Of a stretch of 64,000 nucleotides of DNA, positions 44,937 to 54,990 are shown piece after piece. The translations under genes were made by a program, and so were the position numbers. How positions within the stretch are numbered: position 1 is the stretch's first letter; the number at the start of each line of letters is the position of its first letter. Below the pieces are notes generated by a model, which had not been told where the DNA came from, made no database searches, and worked only from the letters and a program-made list of their open reading frames with translations. This DNA is from Neostapfia colusana (lineage: Eukaryota > Streptophyta > Magnoliopsida > Poales > Poaceae), in assembly GCA_030760725.1 (NCBI GenBank), contig JASWHV010000018.1:18818273-18882272 (forward strand). Direction: 5' to 3'.

Positions 44937-45015
44937 CTCCGGTGTGCCGGACACCTCCGCGCTCGACACGTGTGGTATCTCCGGTGTGCCGGACACCTCC
45001 GCGCTCGACACGTGT
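44937..45015 (+). repeat. 42-bp tandem duplication in K3 LTR
   Basis: CTCCGGTGTGCCGGACACCT and the following 17 bases (ending GACACGTGT) occur at 44937 and again at 44979. Each copy includes ACACGTGT. K1 has a single unit at the equivalent place (about 1665-1710). Confidence 0.85.
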
Positions 45016-46795
45016 CCCCATGGGCCCCCGCGAGATTTCAACTTTCCCCGATTTTCGGATTTCCTTCAAACTTCAAATCCTCATAACTTTAGCTAGGAAC
45101 CTTCAAATTAAGTGAGACCAACTCCATTAGAACCCTCTGAAAATCTAGTTTCCAGAAAGTCATAGTTTGCTTCATGAAAATTCCTAGAACACCCTAAGAG
45201 CTCTAATTAAGGGCAAGGACATAATTAATTGTGGAGGGCTCAAATGAGCTTTGCTGCAACTAAAACTTGACCAAGTCTCTGTTTAGGTTGTAACCAAGCC
45301 TCAGTAAAAGTTTCACAGTCATTAGGTCTGTCTAGCAAGGGTTATAGACTTTACCACTTCAAAATCACTACAAATGCATTTAAATTGATACATATATTGC
45401 TTCCATCATGTAGTCGCTAAGGTCGAGGAGGAACCCGAAGTCCTAGACTTCGTTACTCCAGAGGAACATCTAGCCTACGACCAAGAGCAGCAAGGCAAGC
45501 TCCGGTTTGCATTAACCTTTTTACAACTTTTTATTGTTTTGAGCACATACTTGTTTCCTGTATTCTGTGCATTAGAGTCTTGTTTGGAAGCCCCACTGCA
45601 TAGCCAAGAGAACCATGGGTTCGGTCTAGGATTGCAAACCCCGTTAGCTACTGCATTGCTAGGATAGAGTAGGATTCGGTACAAGTCGAGTGGTTGGAAC
45701 TACTCGCGAGAATAGGCTAGAGGCACATTGCTCGGGTAGAGATAGCACATGATACACATGGCAAGAAAATGAGACCGAGCGGAGAGTAAGGGCAGCAGGA
45801 CTTTGGGGCCTGTGTGCTATAGCTCCACTCGTGTCGATTGAGGACCGAGCCGTGTGCGGGCCTGTTGAACAAGCTAGAACAGTACCGAAGACCTACCGGC
45901 TATATGGGAACCGGGAAACCGATGTAACTTGGGTAGCTGGGTGTTGAGGCATAGCTGGTCGTTCAGAGGGTAGGTTGAGAGCTCGAGGTGTAAATTGGCT
46001 GGCGGCACTGAGATGCGCGTGCAGAGACCTCTTGCTCGGGACGATTTGACCGGTTCAACATTTGGCTAACTGGTGAAAGGTAGTCGCGTACGGCGTCCGT
46101 GATGGTTGTTGTAGGCAACATCGAGTACGGGCGTACGTGACGGGTTGTTCGGGTAACCCTGCAGGTGTAAATCGATTATAATCGCCGTCCCTCGCGGTCA
46201 GTGAGTACCACTTGTTCACTGTACCATGACGTAGAAAGAACAGGCTAGTCACATGTTAAAATATTGCTGATTGAAAGATGGACATTGATTGTTAATGATA
46301 TGCTGTATCTTAGAGCTAACTAAAGTTCTTTTCAACTTTGGGCAAAGTACATGAGAGAAATGCGTTTCTCGTTTGGTTGCGGCTCTCTCATGTGCCTTAG
46401 CGTAAGGATCTCCACAAACCTGCTGCTAAAACTTGAAAGTAAGGTTCTACTAATTAGGCGAGTCCTTGCAACTGATTTTTACCTCATGTAACCCATTACC
46501 CTCATGTAGAAGTTCCATGTTTAGGTGAGACGGGTCAGACTTGCTGAGCCTTCGTGCTCACTGCTTGTGTTTGAAGCTTTTGCAGGGTTCTATGAGGAAG
46601 GGACTCCCGAAGAGGAGACAGAACCCCAGGAGGGGAACCCCGTCGAGTGGGAGTCGTGCACGCCGCAGAGTTAGTGTGCGTGTGTGCTAGCAAGGACACG
46701 TTCGAGGGCTGAACGTGCACTTGATGCATAGTCTACGCCCGCAAGTGTGGACTGAACTTATTTTGATGTAAACATGTTCATAAAACTGTTTATGT

Positions 46796-46801
46796 AATAA
46801 A
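46796..46801 (+). terminator. Polyadenylation signal in K3 LTR
   Basis: AATAAA about 100 bp before the LTR end, followed by a pyrimidine-rich TTCCGCTTCCGCTTTG stretch. Confidence 0.5.
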
Positions 46802-46904
46802 CTTCCGCTTCCGCTTTGTACCTTTGACGTGTGTTATACGGTGCTGTGCAACGCAGCACCCCTCAGCGTGATCCTGGCTCGACAGGACCAATGGGGTCGT
46901 GTCA

Positions 46905-48624
46905 CGGCTACAAGGGCAGCCACGTCCCCGACTTCAGCCCTGGCAGTCTCCTCCCGCTCCGCGGCAGGGCCCTCTCTCGCTGGCTCCAGGGAGAAAGAAG
47001 GGTCCCAGCTCCTGAAGCATGCCAGCACATGTGTGGCGACCTCTAGGGCCAGACCTCGTCCCTCGGCCTCAAGCTCGTTGGCAACCACCGAGTCTAGACT
47101 GTCCAGTTTAGCACCGATCGACTCCAGCGCAGGGATCACCTCCGCCACCTTCAACACAGGAGCCGCTGCCCTCACCGGACTGAAGCCAAGAGGGATCAGG
47201 GCGGACCCCGCCCAATTATCGAAGCTTGAGACCGCATGCACCTCGGAGGACCGCAAGGCCGAGAGCTCCTCCACCTCGCGGCGGGCTGCCTGCAGGGCCT
47301 CTTGGTTTCTCTCGGAGAATTCTTTCTCCTTGGCCGCCAGGGAGCTTTCCCGAAGGCAGAGAGTCTTGGCGAGCCGCTCCAACTCAGAAGCCCTGAAGTC
47401 GGCAGCCAACTCCCGATCCAGGACCGCCTGGCGTTCGCTGGAGACCTGTTCCTCCCTCATGACGAGGTCTGCCTTCTGAGCCTCTAGCTCCTCAATCCGA
47501 GCTCGCGGGTCATCCTCGCCCGCCGCCAGCTGCACAGCGACCCTCTCCGCCTCGGCTGCCGTGGAACGCTCCCGGTCCTCAACAGCGAGTTTACGATGCT
47601 CCAACAGCTGCCGTATCTCCTCCGCGGCAGAGAGGCTCTTCTCGGCCCGAGCGTGTGACTCAAGGGCCTCCCTGTTGATCCGCCGCGTTTCGGCGTCCAG
47701 GCGGTCGACAGACCGCTTCAGCCGGTCGAGGAGCACTTCGCTGCAGTCAAGCAACTTATTCCTGGAGTCGAGTTCGCCCTTGACCTTCGCGGTCCGCTCC
47801 AGCAAAAGGTTCCCCCAGGTGAGGAGGTGATTCCTTTCAACCGTATGCTCCTCCCGCTCGCGGCCAAGTGCGGCCAAGACCTGCTGGACGCTCATTTCGG
47901 CAAGCGCGAAGGCATCCGCCAGGGGCAGTGGGGCAGCAGAGGCCGGGGCAGAACCCCCGACCTCCTCCATCACCTCATCCTCAAGAGGTGTCGATGCACC
48001 AGCGACCGAGACGAGACGCCGGTCAGGAGAAGCTGGCGCCGGGGCTCCGGCAGCCGGACCTGCTATACTCTCTGTAGCTTCTGGCTTCTTGACCTGTGGG
48101 GTGGGAGGAGCCGGGGAAGTCGGTGCTGAAATAGAGGCCGGGCCGCCTGGTGCAGGGTCGACCTGCGCTGGCCTGGGGGCCGCGGTGGCCGTCTCGGCAG
48201 GAAGAGATGACGCCGCCGCAAAATCTGGGCACACCGGAACAGGAGAAACTCGCGCTGACTTGGGGGCCGCGGCAGCTGCCCCGGTTTCCAAGCGCAACGG
48301 CGCAGACTCCCCGCCAGTCGGGGATGGCCGGGAAGCGCAAACACTCCAGCGGGCTCTGAACCCCGACCTCCGAGCCGGGGTAGGACTCCCAGAGCCCGCC
48401 CTCGTCACTGACGGCCGCTCCGCAGTCGCTTGGACTGGCGGAGCAGGGGACGCTCCAGAAGCTCCCCTCAACGCATCAGCCCGGGACCTCTTTGTGTCGC
48501 CACCGGAAGGAGTGCCATCTCCAGAAGCAGGAGAGGCAGGCACCCCAGATCCCCGACTTGGCACAGACGCCGCCACTGGAGGAGATCGAGCGCGCTTCTC
48601 TCTGGTGGCGGGTTGGAGGCCATG
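46905..48624 (-). pseudogene. Antisense extra ORF of T3, truncated by K3
   Basis: Second copy of the family T aORF. It starts at the conserved MASNPPPE (48624), has a 1-bp loss at about 48598 (CTTCTCTCTGG versus CTTCTTCTCTGG in T2), then an open frame that begins MAASVPSRG and aligns with T2 throughout: Pro/Ala-rich N-terminus, PLEDEVMEEVGG, coiled-coil region, and LALEVATHVLACFRSWDPS. The last seven or so residues are replaced by K3 LTR sequence after DVAALVA. Similarity along the full length, with most changes conservative, shows that the ORF was maintained until recently in this family. Confidence 0.75.
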
Positions 48625-49095
48625 ACGAGGGAGGACTCAAAGGCAAGAAGACAAAGGCACAAGAGTCCAAGAAAAAGAGCTGGGAAGTGCGAAGGGAAGC
48701 CGCAATGTGGGTAAGATCCCCTCTTAAAACTTCCTAGGTGCAATTCCATGCAATTCAAAACTCTTCGAATACGCCGCATCGGCAACCACTTCGGCTCCAA
48801 GACCGAGCGCCGATGACAGGTGGACCCAAGCCGCCCAGCTGAAGCGGTGGGTCAAGGAGTCACTCTCCTAAGAGGATGAGCCGGCAAGGCGCTCCGGTGG
48901 TTCCCGAAGAAAGCGCTGCAACATGCAGAAGTGGCAGTCTTGGGAACTGCCGCAGTAAAAGCAACCATCAAGTGGGCGCACGCTCCCACGATCCCGCGGC
49001 TGTTCATGCTCCGGCAGCGGTCAATGCGGGACTTAGAGAAAGTGCGCGGATCAGAAGAGACGGAGATCCCACCTCGGGCTCACTCTCTCCCCTGA
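48625..49095. other. T3 pre-PPT region
   Basis: Collinear with 12481-12952 of T2; no gene seen. Confidence 0.55.
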
Positions 49096-49113
49096 GATGG
49101 GCCCGGGGGCCAC
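49096..49113 (+). other. Polypurine tract of T3
   Basis: GATGGGCCCGGGGGCCAC directly before the LTR. Confidence 0.75.
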
Positions 49114-50195
49114 TGTCGGTACCCGCGATATGGGGTACCCCCGCGCACAGGGGAAAATGCCTAAGGAACTCGCCCTTCTCCGCAGGGAGAGCTCCGAAGA
49201 CGCCACGCGTCCGGTGGGGCCGGACCTCCCTCTCCTTAGAGGAGAGCTCCGGGCTCGCCACGTGGCCTGCAGAAGCCGGACCTCCCCCCTCCGCGGGGGA
49301 GAGGTCTGAAGGCGCCACGTGTCCAGCGGGGCCGGACCTCCCTCTCCTCAGAGGAGAGCTCCGGGCCTGCCAAGTGGCCAACAGAAGCCGGACCTCCCCC
49401 TCCGCGGGGAGAGGTCCGAAGGCTCCACGTGTCCTGCAGGGCCGGACCCCCTCTCCTCTGAGGAGGGCTCCGGGCCCGCCTCGTGTCCAGCAGAAGAGCG
49501 CTGCCTGCCCCCGAGCGGTAGGCAGCGGGCGTAAAGACGCCCCATACCTTGCCCGTACAAGGTATTCAAGGCCCGCGCCTTCCCAAGACGCGGAGATGCG
49601 GAGCACGCCTCTGCAGGTGCCGTTGCGCCCAGTCGCATCACCGACTGGCGCGCAGTGTCAGAGCCTGCCAGCCAATAAACGCAGCGACAAGACATCCCAT
49701 GCCGCTCCCACCGTCATCAACCACTACGGCTAGCATGCGGCATGGGCAGGGCAGCAAGACGAAGACTCAGAAGCCTTTGCCAGAGACAACTACCGACATA
49801 ACTACGGATACGATAGTCTGCAGGCAATCTCCCCGGGACCACCTGTCGGGTCCCGGGCCCCCCTTGTAAGCCACCCGAGTCTTGGACTATAAAAGGCTCG
49901 GGTAGCGACGTTAGCAAGGGTTCGCACTCCCGCAACTCATACGCTAGACATTAGTCATCCCCAAACTCAGGACTCCGGTTCTGAGCAGCAAGCAATACAG
50001 CGAGCTCCTCAACTCACCGTGGACGTAGGGTTTTACGCTCCGGCGGCCCGAACCATGTAAAACCCGCCGTGTCAAGCTTTTCCTTAACTCGTCCATACGC
50101 TCAAGCTCTCCGCAAGTGACTAGCCCCTCCAAAAAAGAACCTTCGCGGGCTGCCCAGTGCAGGTCCGGGGGAAGTGTCGACCGAACACTTCGACA
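49114..50195 (+). repeat. 3' LTR of T3
   Basis: 1082 bp, TGTCGGTACCCGCGATATGG...CTTCGACA. Hairpin/G-box array at about 49190-49490. Followed by AATAT and unrelated sequence. Confidence 0.88.
49888..49894 (+). promoter_or_regulatory. TATA box of T3 3' LTR
   Basis: TATAAAA in the conserved LTR context. Confidence 0.7.
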
Positions 50196-51293
50196 AATAT
50201 GGTGAAGGAGCACTTGCCTTGTTCTTGCGGTTCCGGTTGTTCTTGATTCTCAAAACCTTGTTGCTGTAGCTCGTCGTAGACAGCTCCCTGAGCTTGTCCT
50301 GCTATGTAGGGTCACGTGCATACAGGATTCACGGCAATCAATATTTATGCACAAACCTTAAACTAGATGCGATGATGCATATGCATGCTATCTCATGATT
50401 AGTTTTATTAGATTGATCTGTATGTGTTCTTGCATGGCCTTGTATGGACAGAGGTGTTCGGATCAAAGGTGGACGTGGCGATGATCTTGTCTTAGATCAA
50501 ACTGATCATCAAGTGATCTGCCCACGAGAAGGCTTCTGTTCGAAAGGAATTGAAGAACAGATGCAAAGAGATGAACACAATGATATTGAAGTCCTACCTC
50601 ACGTTCTTCTTGACTTCGAGGTCCTCCTCAGACCGCTCGGTTCTTCTCCGATGATCTCCCTTGTTGCGCTTCAGCGATGGTTTGCTCGGCGAGTTAGGGC
50701 TAGGGCTCTAAGTCGTCGGCTCAGGAGTCGAAAGAGAAGTTTGTGGTTTTGGCCAGAGGTTTTGGGTTATATTTATAATCGGGAAGAGAAGAGTCCTAAT
50801 CTGATTGCATCCCGAATAAGAGTCTTATTCAGATCTTTGTTGGATCCTAACATCTTATCTTTAGTAACATTGTGGAATTTAGATCGGTTTCTGTTGCGTA
50901 CCGGTATCTTTACGCGTAAAAACCGCTCCATAACTCGTTACCTCCGCGATGATGAGCTCCGGAATCTCCACGTGTCCTTCCGGGCCTGGTATCTTCTCCT
51001 TCGCAGAGACGAGCTCCGGTTGTGCCGCGTGTCACGAGCGAGACCTCCCACTTCTTCGGAGGTGAGCTCCGCGCACGCCACGTGTTGGCGCCAGTCTTCC
51101 CTCTCTTCCTTCCTCAGGAACAAGCCCTGAGGTCGACACGTGTCTAGCAATGAAAGACCTCCCGGAGATAAGCTCCGGTGGCGACACGTGTTCGATAGAT
51201 CTGGACTTCTCTGAGATGAGCTCCGAGATCGACACGTATCCCGCGCGACTGGTCCTCTGATTTCCGTGAGGACTAGCTCCGAGGATGACACGT
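50196..51293. other. Unassigned sequence between T3 and T5
   Basis: Not homologous to the internal parts of the T or K elements here. A 228-codon open frame (50444-51130, plus) has no recognisable domain and an Arg/Leu/Ser-rich composition, so I do not call a gene. From about 50945 to the T5 border there are seven irregular repeats of 40-70 bp, each pairing GAGCTCCG with a CACGTGT or close variant, like the U3 modules of family T. A TATA-like TTATATTTATAATCGG lies at about 50768. It may be a diverged LTR of a related family. Confidence 0.45.
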
Positions 51294-52387
51294 TGTCGGT
51301 ACCTGAGATATGGGGTACCCCCGCGCACAGGGTAAAATACCTAAGGAACTCGCCCTTCTCCGCAGGGAGAGCTCCGAAGGCGCCACGCGTCCGGCGGGGC
51401 CGGACCTCCCTCTCCTCAGAGGAGAGCTCCGGGCCCGCCACGTGGCAAACAGAAGCCGGACCTCCCCCTCCGCGGGAGAGAGGCCCGAAGGCGCCGTGTG
51501 TCCAGTGGGGCCGGACCTCCCTTTCCTCAGAGGAGAGCTCCGGGCCCGCCACGTGGCATACAGAGACCAGACCTCCCCCTCGGCGGGGAGAGGTCCGGAG
51601 GCTCCACGTGCCCCGCGGGGCTGACCCTCCTCTTCTCTGAGAAGGGCTCCGGGCCCGCCACGTGGCAGCAGAGCGACGCTGCCTGCCCCGAGCTATAGGC
51701 AGTGGGCGTAAATACGCCCCATACCTTGTCCGTAAAAGGTATTCAAGGCCCGCGTCTTCCCAAGACGCGGAGACGCGGAGCACGCTTCTGTCAGGTGCCG
51801 TTGCATCCAGTCGCATCACAGACTGGCACGCGGTGTCAGAACCTGTCAGCCAATAAACACCGCGACAAGACATCCCATGCCGCCTGCGCCGTCATCAACC
51901 ACTACGACTAGCATGCGGCATGGGCAGGGCGGCAAGATGAAGACTCAGAAGCCTTCGACCAGAGACAACTACCGGCATAACTGCAGATACGGTAGATAAT
52001 AGACAATCTTCCCGGAACCACCTGTCGGGTCTCGGCTTCCCTTGTAAGCCGCCCGAGCCTTGGACTATAAAAGGCTCGGGTAGGCGTCGATAGCAAGGGT
52101 TCGCACTTTGCAACTCATACGCTAGCCATACACTCTCAAGCTGTAACTCACCCCAAGCTCAGGCCCCCGGCCCTGAGCAGCAAGCAATACAGCGAGCTCC
52201 ATAGCTCGCCGTGGACGTAGGGTTTTACGCTCCGGCGGCCTGAACCATGTAAAACTCGCCGTGTCAAGCTCTTACTAACTCGTCCAACTGCGCAAGCTCT
52301 CCGCTAGGGACTAGCCCCTCCGAAAAAAGAACCTCCGCGGGCTGCCCAGTGCAGGCCCGGGGGAAGTGTCGATCGCACACTTCGACA
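51294..52387 (+). repeat. 5' LTR of T5
   Basis: 1094 bp, TGTCGGTACCTGAGATATGG...CTTCGACA, followed by the PBS. Hairpin/G-box array at about 51370-51665 with GCCACGTGGC at about 51437, 51548 and 51657. Confidence 0.9.
52066..52072 (+). promoter_or_regulatory. TATA box of T5 5' LTR
   Basis: TATAAAA in the conserved LTR context. Confidence 0.75.
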
Positions 52388-52389
52388 TT

Positions 52390-52405
52390 TGGCGCGCCAG
52401 GAAGG
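52390..52405 (+). other. Primer binding site of T5
   Basis: TGGCGCGCCAGGAAGG, two bases after the LTR; one base differs from T1. Confidence 0.75.
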
Positions 52406-52444
52406 GGGCTTTTCCCCTAGCGCGACGAGTTTCCGCCAACGAAG

Positions 52445-54990
52445 ATGACCAAGCTTCCTTCAGCGGCGAACTCTCCCCCCTCGCCTCTGCAGCAGACCGC
52501 GACCAGGGGGAGTACATGTCGACACACTCGGGAAGGAGTGTGTTAGTACGAGCTGGGGGCCAGCAACCGGCTCTGGCAGCGCCGACCCCGGCAATGCAGG
52601 CTCCAACCAGCTTCAAGTCTCCAGTAGCGCTCGGCGCGCCCAGTGGGGGTGCGTTAGCTGCGGCGAGAGCGCTACTGTACAATCCGCCCGCTGGGGACGC
52701 GCCTCAGGCAGCGACCCGGCAGTGTATCCGAGAGGTAGACCGTCTCGTCGTCGCCGCCGCAAGCCCTCGACCTCGGCGGGGACGACGCTCTCGCCAATCG
52801 GTCGCGTCGCTGATGCGCGCACCATTGAATGGCGAGCAGACGGCAGACTCCAGATCTACCAGCCCCCAGTCAACAGATCTGAGGACAGAGCTGGAACAGA
52901 GTCACCTGGGTCAAGATGCCCGGATATACCTCGAGTGGCGCCGAAAAAGGCGTCGCCACCAAGAGGCTGACGACAGCCTGACGTCGGCCTCGACCCAGCC
53001 TGAAGAGCAGACCGTCGCCACGCGATCTCTGCCCCAGGCCTGTGCCGTGCAGAATATGCCACAGTCGTATGTCCTGCATATGGCACCCCCGGCCTATGGT
53101 GCAGCCTTGCCCATGCCGGGGCATGCGGTGCTCAGTGCAAACCAAGCGTTCGCGGCACCAGAACCTGCGGCGACAGAAGCAGGGTGTGCGGCCCTCGCGC
53201 CCCACCTTCGCTTCGCGAAATGGCCGCGCAAGTTTCGGCCGCTCCTGCCCGAGAAGTATGACGGCAGCATCAACCCGGCGGAATTCCTCCAGATCTACTC
53301 CACCGCCGTGCTTGCCGCAGGAGGGAATGAAGCCGTCATGGCCAATTACTTCCCTGTCGCCTTGACTGGCCCAGCTCGGTCTTGGCTCATGAACCTCCCC
53401 CAGGGTTCCGTAACTTCCTGGGGAGAGCTTTGCCGACAGTTCATAGCCAACTTCGGCAGTTCCTACACCCGGGCTGGCACGGAGCTCGACCTCCACGCCA
53501 TCCAAAAACAACCTGGGGAGTCGCTGCGCTCTTTCATCCAGCGGTTCTCCCAGGTGCGGAACACCATCCCACACATTCAAAATGCTTCTGTGGTGGTGGC
53601 GTTCCGACAAGGCGTCCGAGACAAGAAGATGCTTGAGAAACTCGCGACCAGGGAGGTCCGCGATGCCTCTGAGCTCTTCAGTTTGGCGGACAAGTGCGCC
53701 AGAGCAGCCGAGGGACGGAACTGGCGCTCACAGCCATCCTCCGTGTCAGGAGGGCTGCCCGGATCTGGTCCTACTCCTGATAGAGGTAGCAGGAGGACCA
53801 AGAACCGGGGCAGAAGCAAGATAAGACCGCCGGCCGTGACCCAAGTCGTCACTGCGGCGGCGTTCAGTGGGGCTCGAGGACCGCGCCCTGACAAGAGGCA
53901 GCGAAAGTCACCGACCCCGGAAGATAGCCAGGACAACATGTGCCCAGTGCACGGCAGCTGTCGCCACACTACTGCCGAGTGCCGGGAGATCCGAAGGCTC
54001 GCAGAGCGCTTCCGCAAGGGGAAGCGGCAGCGGGCTGATGCCCTGCCCTTCCGTCCAAAGGAGGATGAGCAAGGGGTGGATGTTCCAGACAACATCGACC
54101 ACCCAGAGGAGATCCAGGAGTCTCAGCGTGTCGTGAAGGCGGCATGCAATCGTGAGGACTCCGGCTCCAGCGACGACGAACGTCGGAAGAAGCTCTACGT
54201 CATATACGGCGGGTCCGCTGACCCCTCGTCCCGAAGCGCAGTCAAGACTCTTCGCCGAGCGGTAGCGTCGGTGGCGCCACTCCCGAGTGCTGCACCACAC
54301 CTTAAGTGGATGGGGACCACCATCAGCTTTGACGCCACCGACTGCCCCAGGAACATGGCTGGGGCCGGCCAACTACCGCTCCTGGTGGCTCCTACCATCG
54401 CCAACGTGAGAATGTACCATGTTTTGGTAGATGGAGGGGCTGGGCTGAACCTCATCAGCCGTGCAGCTTTCCAGAAGCTGCAGGTCCCGATGGCCAAGCT
54501 CACCCCGTCGAGCCCGTTCTCAGGAGTAGGGCCGGGATAGGTTATACCCTACGGCAACATTAGTCTCCCGGTGACCTTCGGGGCTCCGGACAGCTATCGA
54601 ACAGAGTACATTCTGTTCGACGTAGCGGAGATAGACCTCCCCTTCAACGCCATAATCGGCAGGCCAGCCCTGTACCGGTTCATGGCTGTAGCCCACTATG
54701 GCTACCTCGTCCTGAAGATGCCAACACCGACGGGCGTTCTCAGGATTCGTGGGGACCGCACTGCTGCAGTGTCGGCCCTGGAGAAGCTCCAAGCACTCGC
54801 AACAGCTGGGGCATCAGCCCCCGGCAATACGGAGCCGGACCAGCTCCGCCCGAGCGCATGTCACCGTGCTTCCACCACAGCACCCCGGGTGCAACCTCTC
54901 GACGAGGGCGGCGTCCCCTTAAAGGTCGTCCAAGTCGGTGCCGAAGCTACCCAGACCACCCGGGTAGCCGGGGGCCTGGATAGCAAATAG
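52445..54990 (+). pseudogene. gag-pro: T5 gag-protease
   Basis: ATG at 52445 (MTKLPSAANS) is the shared start, but a 1-bp loss at about 52508 shifts the frame; the long frame resumes by MSTHSGRS (52516). Gag core about 53215-53720, metal-binding motif CPVHGSCRHTTAEC at about 53942, protease DGGA starting at 54430. A TAG at 54538 replaces CAG of T3 just downstream of the protease active site. The frame reopens to GLDSK and the TAG at 54988-54990 that is shared with T3. Otherwise nearly identical to T3 over its length. Confidence 0.85.

Larger units (their letters stand above)
35779..46904 (+). mobile_element. K3: chromovirus-type Ty3/gypsy with extra leader ORF
   Basis: Consists of a 10-bp remnant of the 5' LTR (35779-35788, GGTCGTGTCA, identical to the end of the 3' LTR), PBS, a 2.7-kb leader with an extra ORF, gag-pol, PPT and a complete 3' LTR. 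Its right border lies in the antisense ORF of T3. It belongs to the same lineage as K2 (same PBS, PPT and domain order) but is a distinct subfamily. Confidence 0.88.
43131..46904 (+). repeat. 3' LTR of K3, complete
   Basis: 3774 bp, TGTAAGGGCC...GGTCGTGTCA. The end is supported by the matching 5' LTR remnant next to the PBS. It contains a 42-bp tandem duplication at about 44937-45015 and a polyadenylation signal AATAAA at 46796-46801. The part about 44500-46345 matches K1 in inverted orientation. No gene is supported inside it. Confidence 0.88.
28033..50195 (+). mobile_element. T3: Tat-like element split by K2, T4 and K3
   Basis: Pieces in order: gag-protease and pol (28033-33272), then T4 and K3 insertions, then the aORF (46905-48624), PPT and 3' LTR (49114-50195). 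All pieces are in plus orientation and in the expected order for one T element, so I treat them as one. The integrase end and the spacer are missing, explained by a deletion reaching from inside T4 into the K3 5' LTR. The 5' LTR is lost or represented only by the stub at 14208. The bases after the 3' LTR (AATAT) do not match GTACT before the stub, so this pairing is not proven. Confidence 0.65.

Noticed and set aside
50444..51130. 228-codon open frame as a possible host gene
   Set aside because: No recognisable domain, biased composition, and its 3' part overlaps the G-box repeats.
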